Below, piece by piece: positions 52,598-62,790 of a DNA stretch of 64,000 bases. The stretch covers positions 16,951,043 through 17,015,042 of the forward strand of contig NC_058166.1 of the NCBI RefSeq assembly GCF_020080835.1, given 5' to 3'. The translations under genes and the position numbers were made by a program. This DNA is from Cotesia glomerata (taxonomy: Eukaryota; Arthropoda; Insecta; Hymenoptera; Braconidae). The stretch's first letter is position 1, and each line of letters opens with the position of its first letter. The notes beneath the pieces were generated by a model, which saw only the letters and a program-made list of their open reading frames with translations, did not search any database and was not told where the DNA came from.

Positions 52598-53943
52598 TGT
52601 ATATTATTAAGAGAGTAAATGACCTTGTATCTTGTAAGCTATTGACATTTTTGAAGATATAAACTCATCCCGATGTTACACTCATCGAGACCTTTTATTT
52701 GAGTACCCACATCAGTTTTTCATATATTTATATATATCATATATATGAATATATGAAAAATATATCAAAATGCATGTGGGTACTCAAATGAAAGCTCTTG
52801 ATGAGTATAACATCAGGATAAGCTTATAACTTTAAAAAGGTCAATAATTAAGAAATTACATTGAATCTTGTGAACTATTGACATTCTCAGAAATATAAGC
52901 TCATCTCGACATTACACTCATCAAGACCTTTTATTTGAGTACCCACATCAATTTTTCATATATTTTATATATTTATATATATCACATATATGTATATATG
53001 AGAAATATATATAAAATGCATATGGGTACTCAAATGAAAGCTCTTAATTAGTGTAACATCGTGATGCACTTATATCTATAAAAACGTCAATATTTAAGAA
53101 ATGACATTGAATCTTGTCATCAAATGATATTTTTAAAGATATAAGCTCACCCTGACATTACACTCGTCGAGACCTTTCATTTGAGTACCCACATCAATTT
53201 TTCATATATTTTATATATTTCTATATATATCTCATATATGTATATATGATAAGTATATCAAAAATGCATGTGGGTACTCAAATGAAAGCTCTTGATGACC
53301 GTAACATCAGGATGAGCTTACATCTTTAAAAATATCAATAACTAAGAAATGATCTCGTATTTTGTGAACTATTGACATTTTTAAAGATATAAATTCATCT
53401 CGACATTACACTCGTCGAGACCTTTTATTTGAGTACCCACATAAATTTTTCATATATTTAATATATTTATATATATCACATATATGTATATATGAGAAAT
53501 ATATATAAAATGCATATTTGTACTCAAATGAAAGCTCTTAATGAGTGTAACATCGTGATGCACTTATATCTTTAAAAACTTCAATTTTTAAGAAATGACA
53601 TTGAATCTTGTCATCAAATGATATTTTTAAAGATATAATTCCACCCTGACATTACACTCGTCGAGACCTTTCATTTGAGTACCCACATCAATTTTTCATA
53701 TATTTTATATATTTATATATATCATATATATGTATATATGAAAAATATATCAAAAATGCTTGTGGGTACTCAAATGAAAGCTCTTGATCAGTGTAACCTC
53801 AAAATGAGCTTATATCTTTGATAACATCAATAGTTAAGAAAGTACACTACAATTTAATAAAAATCATTATTTAATAAAGCAAAAATTTCTTTATTTATAT
53901 TTCACAAGTCTCAGCAGTCACATAGTGACTGCAAGGTTGCTAG
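52598..53943 (+). mobile_element. Non-autonomous Helitron, copy H (five units)
   Basis: 5' TGTATATTATTAAGAG (TC mutated to TG) after A. An internal deletion follows the first 16 bases. 3' hairpin GCAGTCACATAGTGACTGC and CTAG end at 53943, then T. Five palindromic units; a two-unit block of about 485 bp is nearly duplicated. It lies 158 bp after the last HIP exon found. Confidence 0.82.
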
Positions 53944-54798
53944 TTTCTACTTAACACAAAAAGTAGACTATATGTTAAGTATTATTATTATTTATATTCT
54001 TTCGATCAAAAGAAATGACATTTAATGGTACAGTTATCGGATAAATGACAAATGGATCCACAAATAATCGAAGATATATGAGATAAAATTGATGGAGAAA
54101 AAAATAGTGCAATAAATACGAGCTAGGTAGATAATAGTGCTACGAAAAAAATGCATGAGTATAGCAAAACATGAGAAAAGGAAACGCAACACGTTGATTA
54201 TTGATCAATTATCATCACAAACAATATTTTTATCTATAAATTGTGTCATTCATCAATAATTATCTTCCATCATACGAACACAGTGTTTCTTATCTAACTA
54301 AAATAATAATAATAATTATAATTAACATAGTATTAATAATTAAATATTTAAATTAAATAATATAATTAAACAAAATTAAATGACCTTGTTATCGATAGTA
54401 AGATAATTTATAAATTTATAAATAAATTAAATAACAATAACAATAATAACTATCGATAAAAAGACATTAGATTAATTGGACAGTGCGTTGTTTATTTTTA
54501 AATGTTTTATTTAAAATAAAATAAAACGGAACAAGGAGACACTGAAAGCACTGAGGTACCCGTTGGTAAATAAAATACCCTCTGCGTTAATAATCTCCAC
54601 GTTAAACTGCCAGCAGTACATTACGTGGCTATCGACGTTTGTTAGCAAGTATCAGATCCTGATGAAAAGGATTTATTTAACTTAAACTCTTTCATTCTTT
54701 TTTCATTTGTTTGTTAATTAGGGCTTTGTTAATTTAAGAGTTCAAAAGTCGAGCCCGAATTTTTCTTGCGAATAATCGCACTTTACTTAAAAACTCCT
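53944..54798. other. Spacer between HIP and the sarcalumenin gene
   Basis: AT-rich. It holds no HIP-like exon in any frame by eye. The last 300 bp are probably the 3' UTR of the - strand gene. Confidence 0.5.
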
Positions 54799-55179
54799 TC
54801 AACTTGCTGGAGGCTTGTCGTCTTCGTGTACTGCTGCTTCAACAGCCTTCTTGTATTTTCCGACTAGCTCGGGCAAGTCGTAAGCAATGGCCACGTCGAG
54901 CCTGTTGATGGGACACCCACGGAAGTACGTGCACGTTGAACTCAGCAGCGGGAAGTCATACAGCTGGTTCAGCCGGAAGAAGTCGCGGTACACGTCTGGA
55001 TCTGGCAAATCATATCGGGAGATATTTGTCAGTGTGCTAAGTCCTTCGTAGATGTGATACTCTTGAGGGTTTTCGATTATTCTGTCGCTTATGTCTTTTT
55101 TGCTACCGAAGAAGGTCTTGTGGTTGTAGTAGGTCGTTAAGTAGCAGTCCACCATCTTTGCGTGATTACGAACTCTCAC
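54799..55179 (-). CDS. SRL: SRL terminal exon
   Basis: 127 codons, VRVRNHAKMVDCYLTTYYNH to HEDDKPPAS and stop. Contains RYDLPDPDVYRDFFRLNQLY, typical of sarcalumenin. Acceptor TTTTTAG at 55180-55181. Confidence 0.92.
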   Translation of the reverse strand: MRVRNHAKMVDCYLTTYYNHKTFFGSKKDISDRIIENPQEYHIYEGLSTLTNISRYDLPDPDVYRDFFRLNQLYDFPLLSSTCTYFRGCPINRLDVAIAYDLPELVGKYKKAVEAAVHEDDKPPAS

Positions 55180-58100
55180 CTAAAAATTATCTATGTTATT
55201 AAGAGAATAAGAAAAATTTTGTGTCCAGAATAGTCATATCTATCTGAATACCCTATCTCTAGATACATAATTAAGAAATGACCTTGTATCTTGTAAACCA
55301 TTGACATTTTTAAAAATATAAGCTCATCTTGAAGTTACACTCATCGAGACCTTTCATTTGAGTACCCACATCAATTTTTCATATATTTATATATGTTATA
55401 TATATGTATATATGAAAAATATATCAAAATGCATGTGGGTACTCAAATGAAAGCTCTTGATGAGTATAACATCAGGATGAGCTTATATATCTTTAAAAAC
55501 GTCGGTAGGTAAGAAAGTGCAGTGCAATTTAACAAATATCTTGTTAAATATTGACATTTTTAAAGATATAAGCTTATCTCGACATTACACTCGTCGAGAC
55601 CTTTCATTTGAATACCCACATCAATTTTTTATATATTTTATATATTTATGTATATTACATATATGTATATATGAAAAATATATCAAAATGCATGTGTGTA
55701 CTCAAATGAAAGCTCTTGATGAGTGTAACATCGGGATGAGCTTATATCTTTAAAAACATCAATAGTTAAGAAATTACATTGAATCTTGTGAACTGTTGAC
55801 ATTTTTAAAGATATAAGCTTATCTCGATATTACACTCGTCGAGACCTTTCATTTGAATACCGACATCAATTTTTCATATATTTTATATATTTGTGTATAT
55901 TACATATATGTATATATAAAAAATATATCAAAAATTCATGTGTGTACTCAAATAAAAGCTCTTGATGAGTGTAACATCAGAATGAGCTTACATCTTTAAA
56001 AATATCAATAATTAAGAAATGATCTTGTATTTTGTGAATTATTGACATTTTTAAAGACATAAGCTCATTTCGATGTTACATTCATCAAGAGCTTTCATTT
56101 GAGTACCCACATCAATTTTTCATATATTTATATATATTTGTGTATATTACATATATATACATATGAAAAATATATCAAAAATGCATGTGGGTACTCAAAT
56201 GAAAGCTCTTGATGAGTATAACATCGGGATGAGCTTATATCTTTAAAAACGTCAATATTTAAGAAAGTACAGTGCAATTTAACAAAAGTCATTATTTAAT
56301 AAAGCAAAATTTTATTTATTAATTAAAAATATTTTTTATACTTACGGCAAATCTTCTCGCGCTGGCGATTTTGTGCTCGACTCTTTTGTCGATGGCCGAT
56401 CGCAAGTCCCTCAAAAATGCGCGTTCTTGGGCGTAGAGAAGACGAGTTGGAGCGCCAACTTCGTATGGCATAGACCAAAGAGATGTGGAGTACATGATAG
56501 GCGGCTCTGCGCTTGACATTAGAGGAGATATGTTCCATATCAGAGCGCCTTGGACCCTCATCAGTTCTTCTGGCTTCACTTGGTCAGCTTTGTTGAGAAC
56601 AATCCTTGTCTATTGGACAAAATTAATTGATATATCCACTAAAAGCTTAATCTAATTTCAAAGAATCTTCCATTTGTACGAAAAAATAATTAGTTCAAAA
56701 TTTACTATCATTTTAAAAAACAATTTAATATCCAATAGAGTTATAATATTTTGGTTTGGATCATTCAAATAATTTATAATTGGACTATTGCTACATCAAA
56801 ATGTTAAAAAATCATCCTCTAGAAAGTAAGGAGTTAGACTAATTGCTAATTAGACCGTCGATATGTATATGAGGAGCTAAGTTTCAAAAGGGTATCTTTT
56901 CATTTTTGATTAATCGAGACAAAAAACTAGTTATCTTCAATTATAAATATTTGTATTGAACTTTTTTTAATTTAGCTATAAGGTGCTATCGGTTATAAAG
57001 CTGCAATTCGATTTTCATTTATAAATCTTTGTAATTCTCGAAGTAATTAATATTTAAAAGTTCAGAAAACTAGTCTTTTAAAAATTTTCAGGCAATGAAA
57101 AACTGCTACATTGTCATTAAAATACGAAGGTAAATTTCGCCACCATCTAGAAGGTTATAATAGCTCAAGTTGGAAATCGGGGAATCCCGAAACCAAAAGA
57201 CCCCGGTTCGAGTCCACACAGAAAAAAAAGTTTACTTGAATCAAGTAAATAATTTTAAAGAATTTCATATTATTCTTGATTTGAGAAGAAAAATTCTTAA
57301 ACTAAAAAATTTTTATTTGTTTAAGTGAATTTTACTTGATTAAAAAATTCTTCGTCTTGATTCAAGACAATGAAAATTTTCAAAATTATTTTCTTGGTTC
57401 AAGAATTTTTCTTTTAGTTCAAGTTAATTTTTTTTTTCAGTACAGGTGTCTCCAGTCTGTTTATTTTTTGCTCTTTTTTTTTTTTTCAAGTTTCTTTCTT
57501 TTGTGAGAAAAACTATTATTGAGAGCTCTTTATCACCGCATCTAATTTGTATCTAAGTACATTAAAAAAAAAAATGATACGGTAGTAATTACATTAGTAA
57601 AGAAAGAGGCATGTGCAAATATTTTTATCCTATTGGCGATTTTTCGGTACAAAGATAAAAGTCAATTTTTTAATTATTATGTCGATAGATCGAAAAATGT
57701 TATTCATATTTCATCCGTATGTAATTCGTATCTAAATATAATTTCCAGAAAAAAAAGTACCGAGCAAAACTCGGTCATCCAAGTACTCAAAAAAAATCAG
57801 TATAAAAATTGATACTCACTTGGTACTCTCGTCCTTTAAGTTGATCCAAAATTGCCTCAGTTTCTGGCCCAACGTCCAATTTAGACGGATCGTAGACCAA
57901 GAAAATGATATCTGCTCTGTCAATGAACCACTGGCAGGCATCGTTGAACGGAAAGAGTCTCTGTACTTGCTTTCTGATCTCCAAAATTCCTGGAATCTCA
58001 ACGATGTTCACCTGAAATTTCACATCATTGATATTCAATTACAATTTGCATTAAAATTCAACTTATTACTCAACTAAGCTGTAAAGTGGCTTATAACCTT

Positions 58101-61100
58101 TTCCAATAATTTATTGTTGAGCTTCAAGCCTCTCAAGCGGTCCAGGAGTCCTTGCCCGAACTTCTGAAGACCAGAGAAGGTCCAGTCGGCAGCCAACTGA
58201 GTTCCATCCAACACTTCTTCTTCCTCTCCGTGCATGACAATGTTAAAGTACGCCGGTGATGGCTCCGCTCCTGGATCAGTTTGAGTTGGCGATTCGCAAG
58301 ACTCTTCAGAGCACTCTTGCGAACCGCCTAAAAGACTATCTACAGACTATCTACATGTTACTTCACACTCAAGACTGTTAGTGATAGTGATGATACACTC
58401 GATATGATGCAAGATATACCCCAAGAGGATTTTAATTTTCTCACCTCCGGGCGGAAAGCGTCAATTTTCCTCCCGCTGCGCTAAACGAAAATGCCGCTTT
58501 CCACCTCCGTCGAGGAGAAAAATAGTATACACACCACGGGCAGTAAATAAGAAAGCCTCAGATCACATGTTTATTGACCTCGGCTTCGCCTCGGACAACA
58601 ATCACATGTGATCTGAGACATTTCTTATTTTACTGCCCTAGATGTGTAATATACTATTTCTTAAATTATTTTAATTTTAATTTTCTTTAATTTTTTTAAA
58701 TTATTTTGGTTGATAAAATACGTACCAGTTCTGAGTGCGGTGGTCTTGTACTCATTATCAAGGAGATAATTAATAATGGAAGATTTTCCACCACTCCATG
58801 GGCCCATAAAGAGAATCAGTGGCTTTGAGAATATCTCTGGATCTCCAAAGTGACGATTACTGAGATCTCGGTACTTGTACAGAGTTTCCAACGGTTGAAT
58901 AGCTGTGTCATACAACCGCTTCAACTCTTTGAGAACAACATCAGCGGCTTTAGCAATAGCCGCTTCTTTTTCTTCATTTTCTTGGTCCAGCCTCAAGATC
59001 TGGTTAATGTGATCACGAGACCTCAGATTTTCAGGGATCTCTATTTCTTGGATCAAGTCTTCTTCAGGAGATGGTTCTTCACCTAAAACAAACAGTTTTC
59101 TAAAACAAATTTTTAAACAACAGTAAATATTCAATACCATCTTCAGTAGAGCCTTGAGCAGCTTCTTCCTCTGACTTTTCTTGCTCGCCTTCAGCGCTTT
59201 CTTCTCCTACATCCCGTTTCTCGCGTGATACCACTTCGTTTTCTTCACCCTTTTCCTCACTTTCTTTCTTTTCTTCGCTTCCTTCCTCAACTGTATTCTC
59301 ATCGCTTTTCTCAGCTTCAGAAACTTTAGCTTCTTCAGACTCGACGACCTCCTCTACAGATTGATTCTCTTTAGTATCTTCTGCGCTAGCTTCTCCACTC
59401 CCAACTTCTTCACTCTTAGCTTCTCCAGTAGCATCAACTTCTTCCTTAGTTTCCCCAGTTTCTCCAGACTCGGCAACGATTTCCTCAGTTTTATCTTGTT
59501 CACCTACTTCTTCACTCTTTTCAGCATCACCAGTCTCCTCGGATTTATTTTCCTCTGTATTTTCTTGGTCAGTTTCTTTTGAATCGATTTCGTCAGCCGG
59601 TTCTACAACCTCGTCAGATTTTTCTGCAGTTTCGTCCTTCTCGATTTCGGTAGTTTCTACAAATACAAAAATTATTTCTCATCTAAAATTCACTTCAAGA
59701 AAAAAACAATGTTATTCAAACAACATTACCTCTTTCAGTATTTTCCTGACTTTCATCTGCTTTATCAGCTTCTTTAGACTCTTGTTCAGGCTCGTCAGAT
59801 TTTTCAGTACTCTGTTCTAATGACTCCTTATTATCTTCACTTTGTTCACCAGATTCAGGTATTTCTGTCGTACTTTCTTCACTTCCTTCTTTCTGATCCT
59901 TAAAAATGATTTATTATAAATTTATAACACTTCAATTTTATAAAATAACTTACAGGTTCATCAGCTTGATCTTGAACTTCTTGAGTTTCTCCACTCTGGC
60001 CATCAGCTTTTTCTTCTTCACTTTTACCATCAGTTACTTCTTCTTCACTTTTACCATCAGTTATTTCTTCTTCACTTTGACCATCAGCTTTTTCTTCTTC
60101 ACTTTTACCATCAGTTATTTCTTCTTCACTTTGAACATCAACTACATCAGCTTTTTCTTCTTCACTTTGGCCATCACCTACATCAGATTTTTCTTCACTT
60201 TGACCATCACCTACATCAGATTTTTCTTCACTTTGGCCATCAGTTGCTTCAATTTGTTCTCCACTTAGACCATCAGTTTGCTCTCCACTCTGGCCATCAC
60301 TTTTATCATCTTCTTTTCCATCACTTTGTTCTTCATTACTCCCTTGAACTTGTTCATAACTTCCTCCCTGATCACTACCTTGTCCATCATCTTCTCTACT
60401 GCCTTCTTCAACATTACCTACAATAAAAAAATCCAACCAATCCTTTAAAATCTCAAAATAAAAACCAAAAACCAAAAACTCTTGAACTTTACCTGTTCCA
60501 AGATCTTTCAAAGCTTTTTCGATAAAAGGTCGGCACTGAACTTCAGATACATCCAGCTGATCATCACCTTGCACTTCTGCAATCAAGATAATTAATTTAT
60601 AATTGTCAAAAATGTTAGTTCTTTTTAATTCTTACACTTTTATTAAAATATCTTATACTAGCAACCTTGCAGTCACTATGTGACTGCCGTGACTTGTGAA
60701 CTATAAGTAAATAAAATTTTGCTTTATTAAATAATAACTTTTGTTAAATTGCACTGTATTTTTAGTAGATTTCATAGAAATCTAACTATTGCATTTGTCC
60801 TCATGACGTGATTTTTGAAAAATTTGGTATTTTCTGACTCAGTTTGTCAAGCTGGTTCAGAAAATACCATTAGTTCAAAAGTTTATATATATACGATATA
60901 ACGCGGCTTATCCGGACGATAGTGTCTCTAATTCATAATATATCCTTTCCAAACTTAACATACTTAATTTTTAGACGAATACCAAGGCCAAGTTCAAAGA
61001 TGAGCTTAATCGGTCAAGTAGTTCAGAAATTACAGGGTTTCAAAATTTTCAAAATCCTAAAAATTCATTTTTTGCCAGATTCGTTCGCGCATAACTTTTG

Positions 61101-61762
61101 AATGAAATAACTTATCGAATTTTTGTAAATTGCATTTTAAAGCCCATTAAACAAGCTTTAATTTTCATACTATTTCATTCTTGTAAACTTAAAATAACCT
61201 ATTCGTCTGTAGGTTTTCAATGAAATTTTACTCTTGCAGTCATTTTTTCGATTGATTTGTCCAATATATCTCCTATAAATCTATACATATTTTAATCTTT
61301 ATTCTCAATAAATTTTTTTTTGCATACTATCCTAGTAGTTCTTTTTCTATTCATTATGAAATCTACTTCCATTTCGGCTGCCGAATAGCCTTTTTTTAAC
61401 TATTGACGTTTTTAAAGACATAAGCTATCCCGATGTTACACTCATCAAGAGCTTTCATTCAATTACCCACATGCATTTTTGATATATTTTTCATATATAC
61501 ATATATATAATATATATATAAATATATAAAATATATGAAAAATTGATGTGGGTACTTAAATGAAAGGTCTCGATGAATGTAACATCAGGATGAGCTTATA
61601 TCTTTAAAAATGTCAATATTTCCCAAGATAATTGTTAAATTGCACTGTACTTCCTTAACTATTGACCTTTTTAAAGATATAAGCTCATCTTGATGTTACA
61701 CTCATCAAGAGCTTTCATTTGAGTACCCACATGCATTTTGATATATTTTTCATATATATATA

Positions 61763-61826
<64 letters not shown>

Positions 61827-62790
61827 TAAATATATGAAAAATTGATGTGGGTACTTAAATGAAAGGTCTCGATGAATGTAACATCAGGATGAGCTTATAT
61901 CTTTAAAAATGTCAATATTTCCCAAGATAATTGTTAAATTGCACTGTACTTCCTTAACTATTGACCTTTTTAAAGATATAAGCTCATCTTGATGTTACAC
62001 TCATCAAGAGCTTTCATTTGAGTACCCACATGCATTTTGATATATTTTTCATATATACATATATATAATATATATAAATATATGAAAAATTGATGTGGGT
62101 ACTCAAATGAAAGGTCTCGACGAGTGTAACTCCAGGATGAGCTTATATCGTTAAAAATATCATTAGTGGATAAAATACAACGTCATTGCTTTATTATTCA
62201 TATTTTTTTTTTTAAATATAAGCTCATCCCGATGTTACACTCATCAGGAGCTTTCATTTGAGTACCCACATGAATTTTGATATATTTTTCATATATACAT
62301 ATATATAATATATATAAATATATGAAAAATTGATGTGGGTATTCAAATGAAAGATCTTGAGGCGTGTAACATCAGGATGAGCTTATATCTTTAAAAATGT
62401 CAATAGTTCACAAGATACAATGTCATTTCTTAATTATATATCTAGAGATAGAGCATTTTCAAATGCAGCCTAAATACTTATCATAATAAATTGACTATCG
62501 GTGAGAATGATATGAAACCTTGAAAAGGCACAACTCCAGGTCAAGACTTTTCCAACGATACCAAATTTAACCATAAAAACCCATTTTATCATATAAATAC
62601 ACTGGCCACAAAATTTTCCTTATTCTCTTAATAATAATAATATAGATTAATTGCAACTATTGCTTTGAAAAGAATTGACCTACAAGAACCTTCTGTGTTA
62701 GAGAACACATACCAGACAAAAATTCTTCGGGTGTCAGACTTAAACTTTGTCCTACGAACTTGCGATCCAAGTTCTCGGCCAGGGACGTTA
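54799..62790 (-). CDS. SRL: Sarcalumenin-type protein (EHD/dynamin-like GTPase fold), acidic repeat-rich
   Basis: Sarcalumenin is a Ca2+-binding protein of the sarcoplasmic reticulum lumen related to EHD GTPases. Coding exons in - order: 60576-60493, 60417-59954, 59898-59730, 59656-59138, 59082-58726, 58327-58098, 58011-57820, 56609-56346, 55179-54799 (stop TGA 54799-54801); about 885 residues from 60576. A likely earlier exon is 62713-62790. The N-terminal half is Glu/Ser/Gly-rich acidic repeats. The GTPase domain shows GPWSGGKSS (58781-58804), EIPG at the G3 position (57988-57999) and NKAD (56583-56594), plus AADWTFSGLQKFGQGLLDRL. There is no C-terminal EH domain, which separates it from EHD1-4. 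The C terminus has the TCTYFRGCPINRLD motif. Signal peptide not seen. All junctions are in frame. Confidence 0.88.
55190..56319 (+). mobile_element. Non-autonomous Helitron, copy I (3' truncated)
   Basis: 5' TCTATGTTATTAAGAG at 55190 after A, only 9 bp from the acceptor of the last SRL exon. Four palindromic units. The copy ends near AAAATTTTATTTAT without hairpin or CTAG. Confidence 0.75.
56346..56609 (-). CDS. SRL: SRL exon with G4 NKAD
   Basis: 88 codons, phase 0 at both ends. TRIVLNKADQVKPEELMRVQ, then GALIWNISPLMSSAEPP to IASARRFA. Acceptor CCAATAG, donor GCC|GTAAGT. Confidence 0.92.
56610..57216. other. SRL intron, with a tRNA-like remnant at 57165-57215
   Basis: AT-rich intron. Near its end are an A box TAGCTCAAGTTGG and a B box GGTTCGAGTCC, separated by sequence similar to the remnant at 25703 (ACCAAAAGA). 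MITE E5 begins directly after it. Confidence 0.45.
57217..57443. mobile_element. Palindromic MITE E5
   Basis: Starts CACAGAAAAAAAAGTTTACT and ends with a TTTTTTTTTTCAGTA-type terminus. The interior has ACTTGAATCAAG/CTTGATTCAAG pairs, as in E4 at 17606. It abuts the B box of the tRNA-like remnant. Confidence 0.5.
57444..57819. other. SRL intron, no recognised feature
   Basis: AT-rich. The - strand donor of the next exon lies at 57818-57819. Confidence 0.4.
57820..58011 (-). CDS. SRL: SRL exon with G3
   Basis: 64 codons, VNIVEIPGILEIRKQVQRLF to QLKGREYQ. The G3 motif is EIPG, with Glu where the consensus is Asp. Includes FIDRADIIFLVYDPSKLDVG, the conserved EHD-like segment. Confidence 0.92.
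58098..58327 (-). CDS. SRL: SRL exon, AADWTFSGLQKFGQG block
   Basis: 230 nt, entering in phase 1. From the first acceptor (AG 58328-58329) it reads GSQECSEESCESPTQTDPG before AEPSPAYFNIVMHGEEEEV. A second in-frame AG (exon start 58270) would remove 19 residues and give the family-typical TGAEPSPAYFN. Donor GAAAAG|GTTATA is weak. Confidence 0.85.
58521..58661. mobile_element. Foldback MITE in SRL intron
   Basis: Arms contain AATAGTATA, GGGCAGTAAATAAGAAA and CTCAGATCACATG, then a loop CCTCGGCTTCGCCTCGG, then the inverted arm CACATGTGATCTGAG and TTTCTTATTTTACTGCCC. About 140 bp in all. Confidence 0.65.
58726..59082 (-). CDS. SRL: SRL exon with P-loop
   Basis: 357 nt, phase 1 at both ends. EEPSPEEDLIQEIEIPENLR, LKRLYDTAIQPLETLYKYRD, then LFMGPWSGGKSSIINYLLDN. 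Donor ACTG|GTACGT. Confidence 0.93.
59138..59656 (-). CDS. SRL: SRL exon, long acidic region
   Basis: 173 codons, phase 1 at both ends; ETTEIEKDETAEKSDEVV to EEEAAQGSTEDG. Very Glu/Ser-rich low complexity, including SREKRDVGEE, a basic break that could be a processing site (inference). Confidence 0.88.
59730..59898 (-). CDS. SRL: SRL exon, acidic region
   Basis: 169 nt; DQKEGSEESTTEIPESGEQS to SQENTER. Enters phase 0, leaves phase 1 at AGAG|GTAATG. Confidence 0.85.
59954..60417 (-). CDS. SRL: SRL exon, DGxSEEE tandem repeats
   Basis: 464 nt. After NVEEGSREDDGQGSDQGG it encodes ten or so copies of a DGQSEEKSDVG / DGKSEEEKAD-type repeat, ending in QEVQDQADEP. The DNA is a corresponding minisatellite, so copy number is likely polymorphic. 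Suits a high-capacity, low-affinity Ca2+-binding segment (family knowledge plus inference). Confidence 0.88.
60493..60576 (-). CDS. SRL: SRL exon, short
   Basis: 84 nt, phase 1 at both ends; VQGDDQLDVSEVQCRPF then IEKALKDLGTG. Acceptor TTGATTGCAG, donor ACAG|GTAAAG. Confidence 0.8.
60658..62646 (-). mobile_element. Non-autonomous Helitron, copy J with nested X element
   Basis: CTAG at 60658-60661 with hairpin GCAGTCACTATGTGACTGC. The TCTATATTATTATTATTAAG end lies at 62646. Four palindromic units, with two nearly identical blocks at 61554-61780 and 61853-62060. The 5' segment (62410-62640) matches that of copy B. Element X copy 4 splits it at 60764. It fills most of the SRL intron upstream of exon 60576. 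Confidence 0.82.
60764..61397 (+). mobile_element. HINE/Helentron-like element X, copy 4
   Basis: 5' AGTAGATTTCATAGAAATCT; interior GATATAACGCGGCTTATCCG; 3' ATGAAATCTACTTCC with hairpin CATTTCGGCTGCCGAATAG and T run. It is inserted in a short T run of the Helitron; intact copies read GCACTGTACTTTCTTAA there. This supports insertion between T residues. Confidence 0.68.
62713..62790 (-). CDS. SRL: Probable upstream SRL exon
   Basis: The open - strand segment LAENLDRKFVGQSLSLTPEE then FLS ends at TCTG|GTATGT in phase 1, which joins in frame to the next exon (SEVQGDDQ). The upstream border is unclear: a possible AG lies before AACTTGG, and the frame closes at a TGA further upstream. No initiator Met or signal peptide in frame. 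Confidence 0.4.

Noticed and set aside
52440..52610. Extension of HIP past 52439
   Set aside because: The read-through is hydrophobic and unlike HIP, and it starts exactly at a consensus GTGAGT donor.
59906..60268. Phe/Thr-rich + strand frame
   Set aside because: Antisense shadow of the DGxSEEE repeat region of sarcalumenin.
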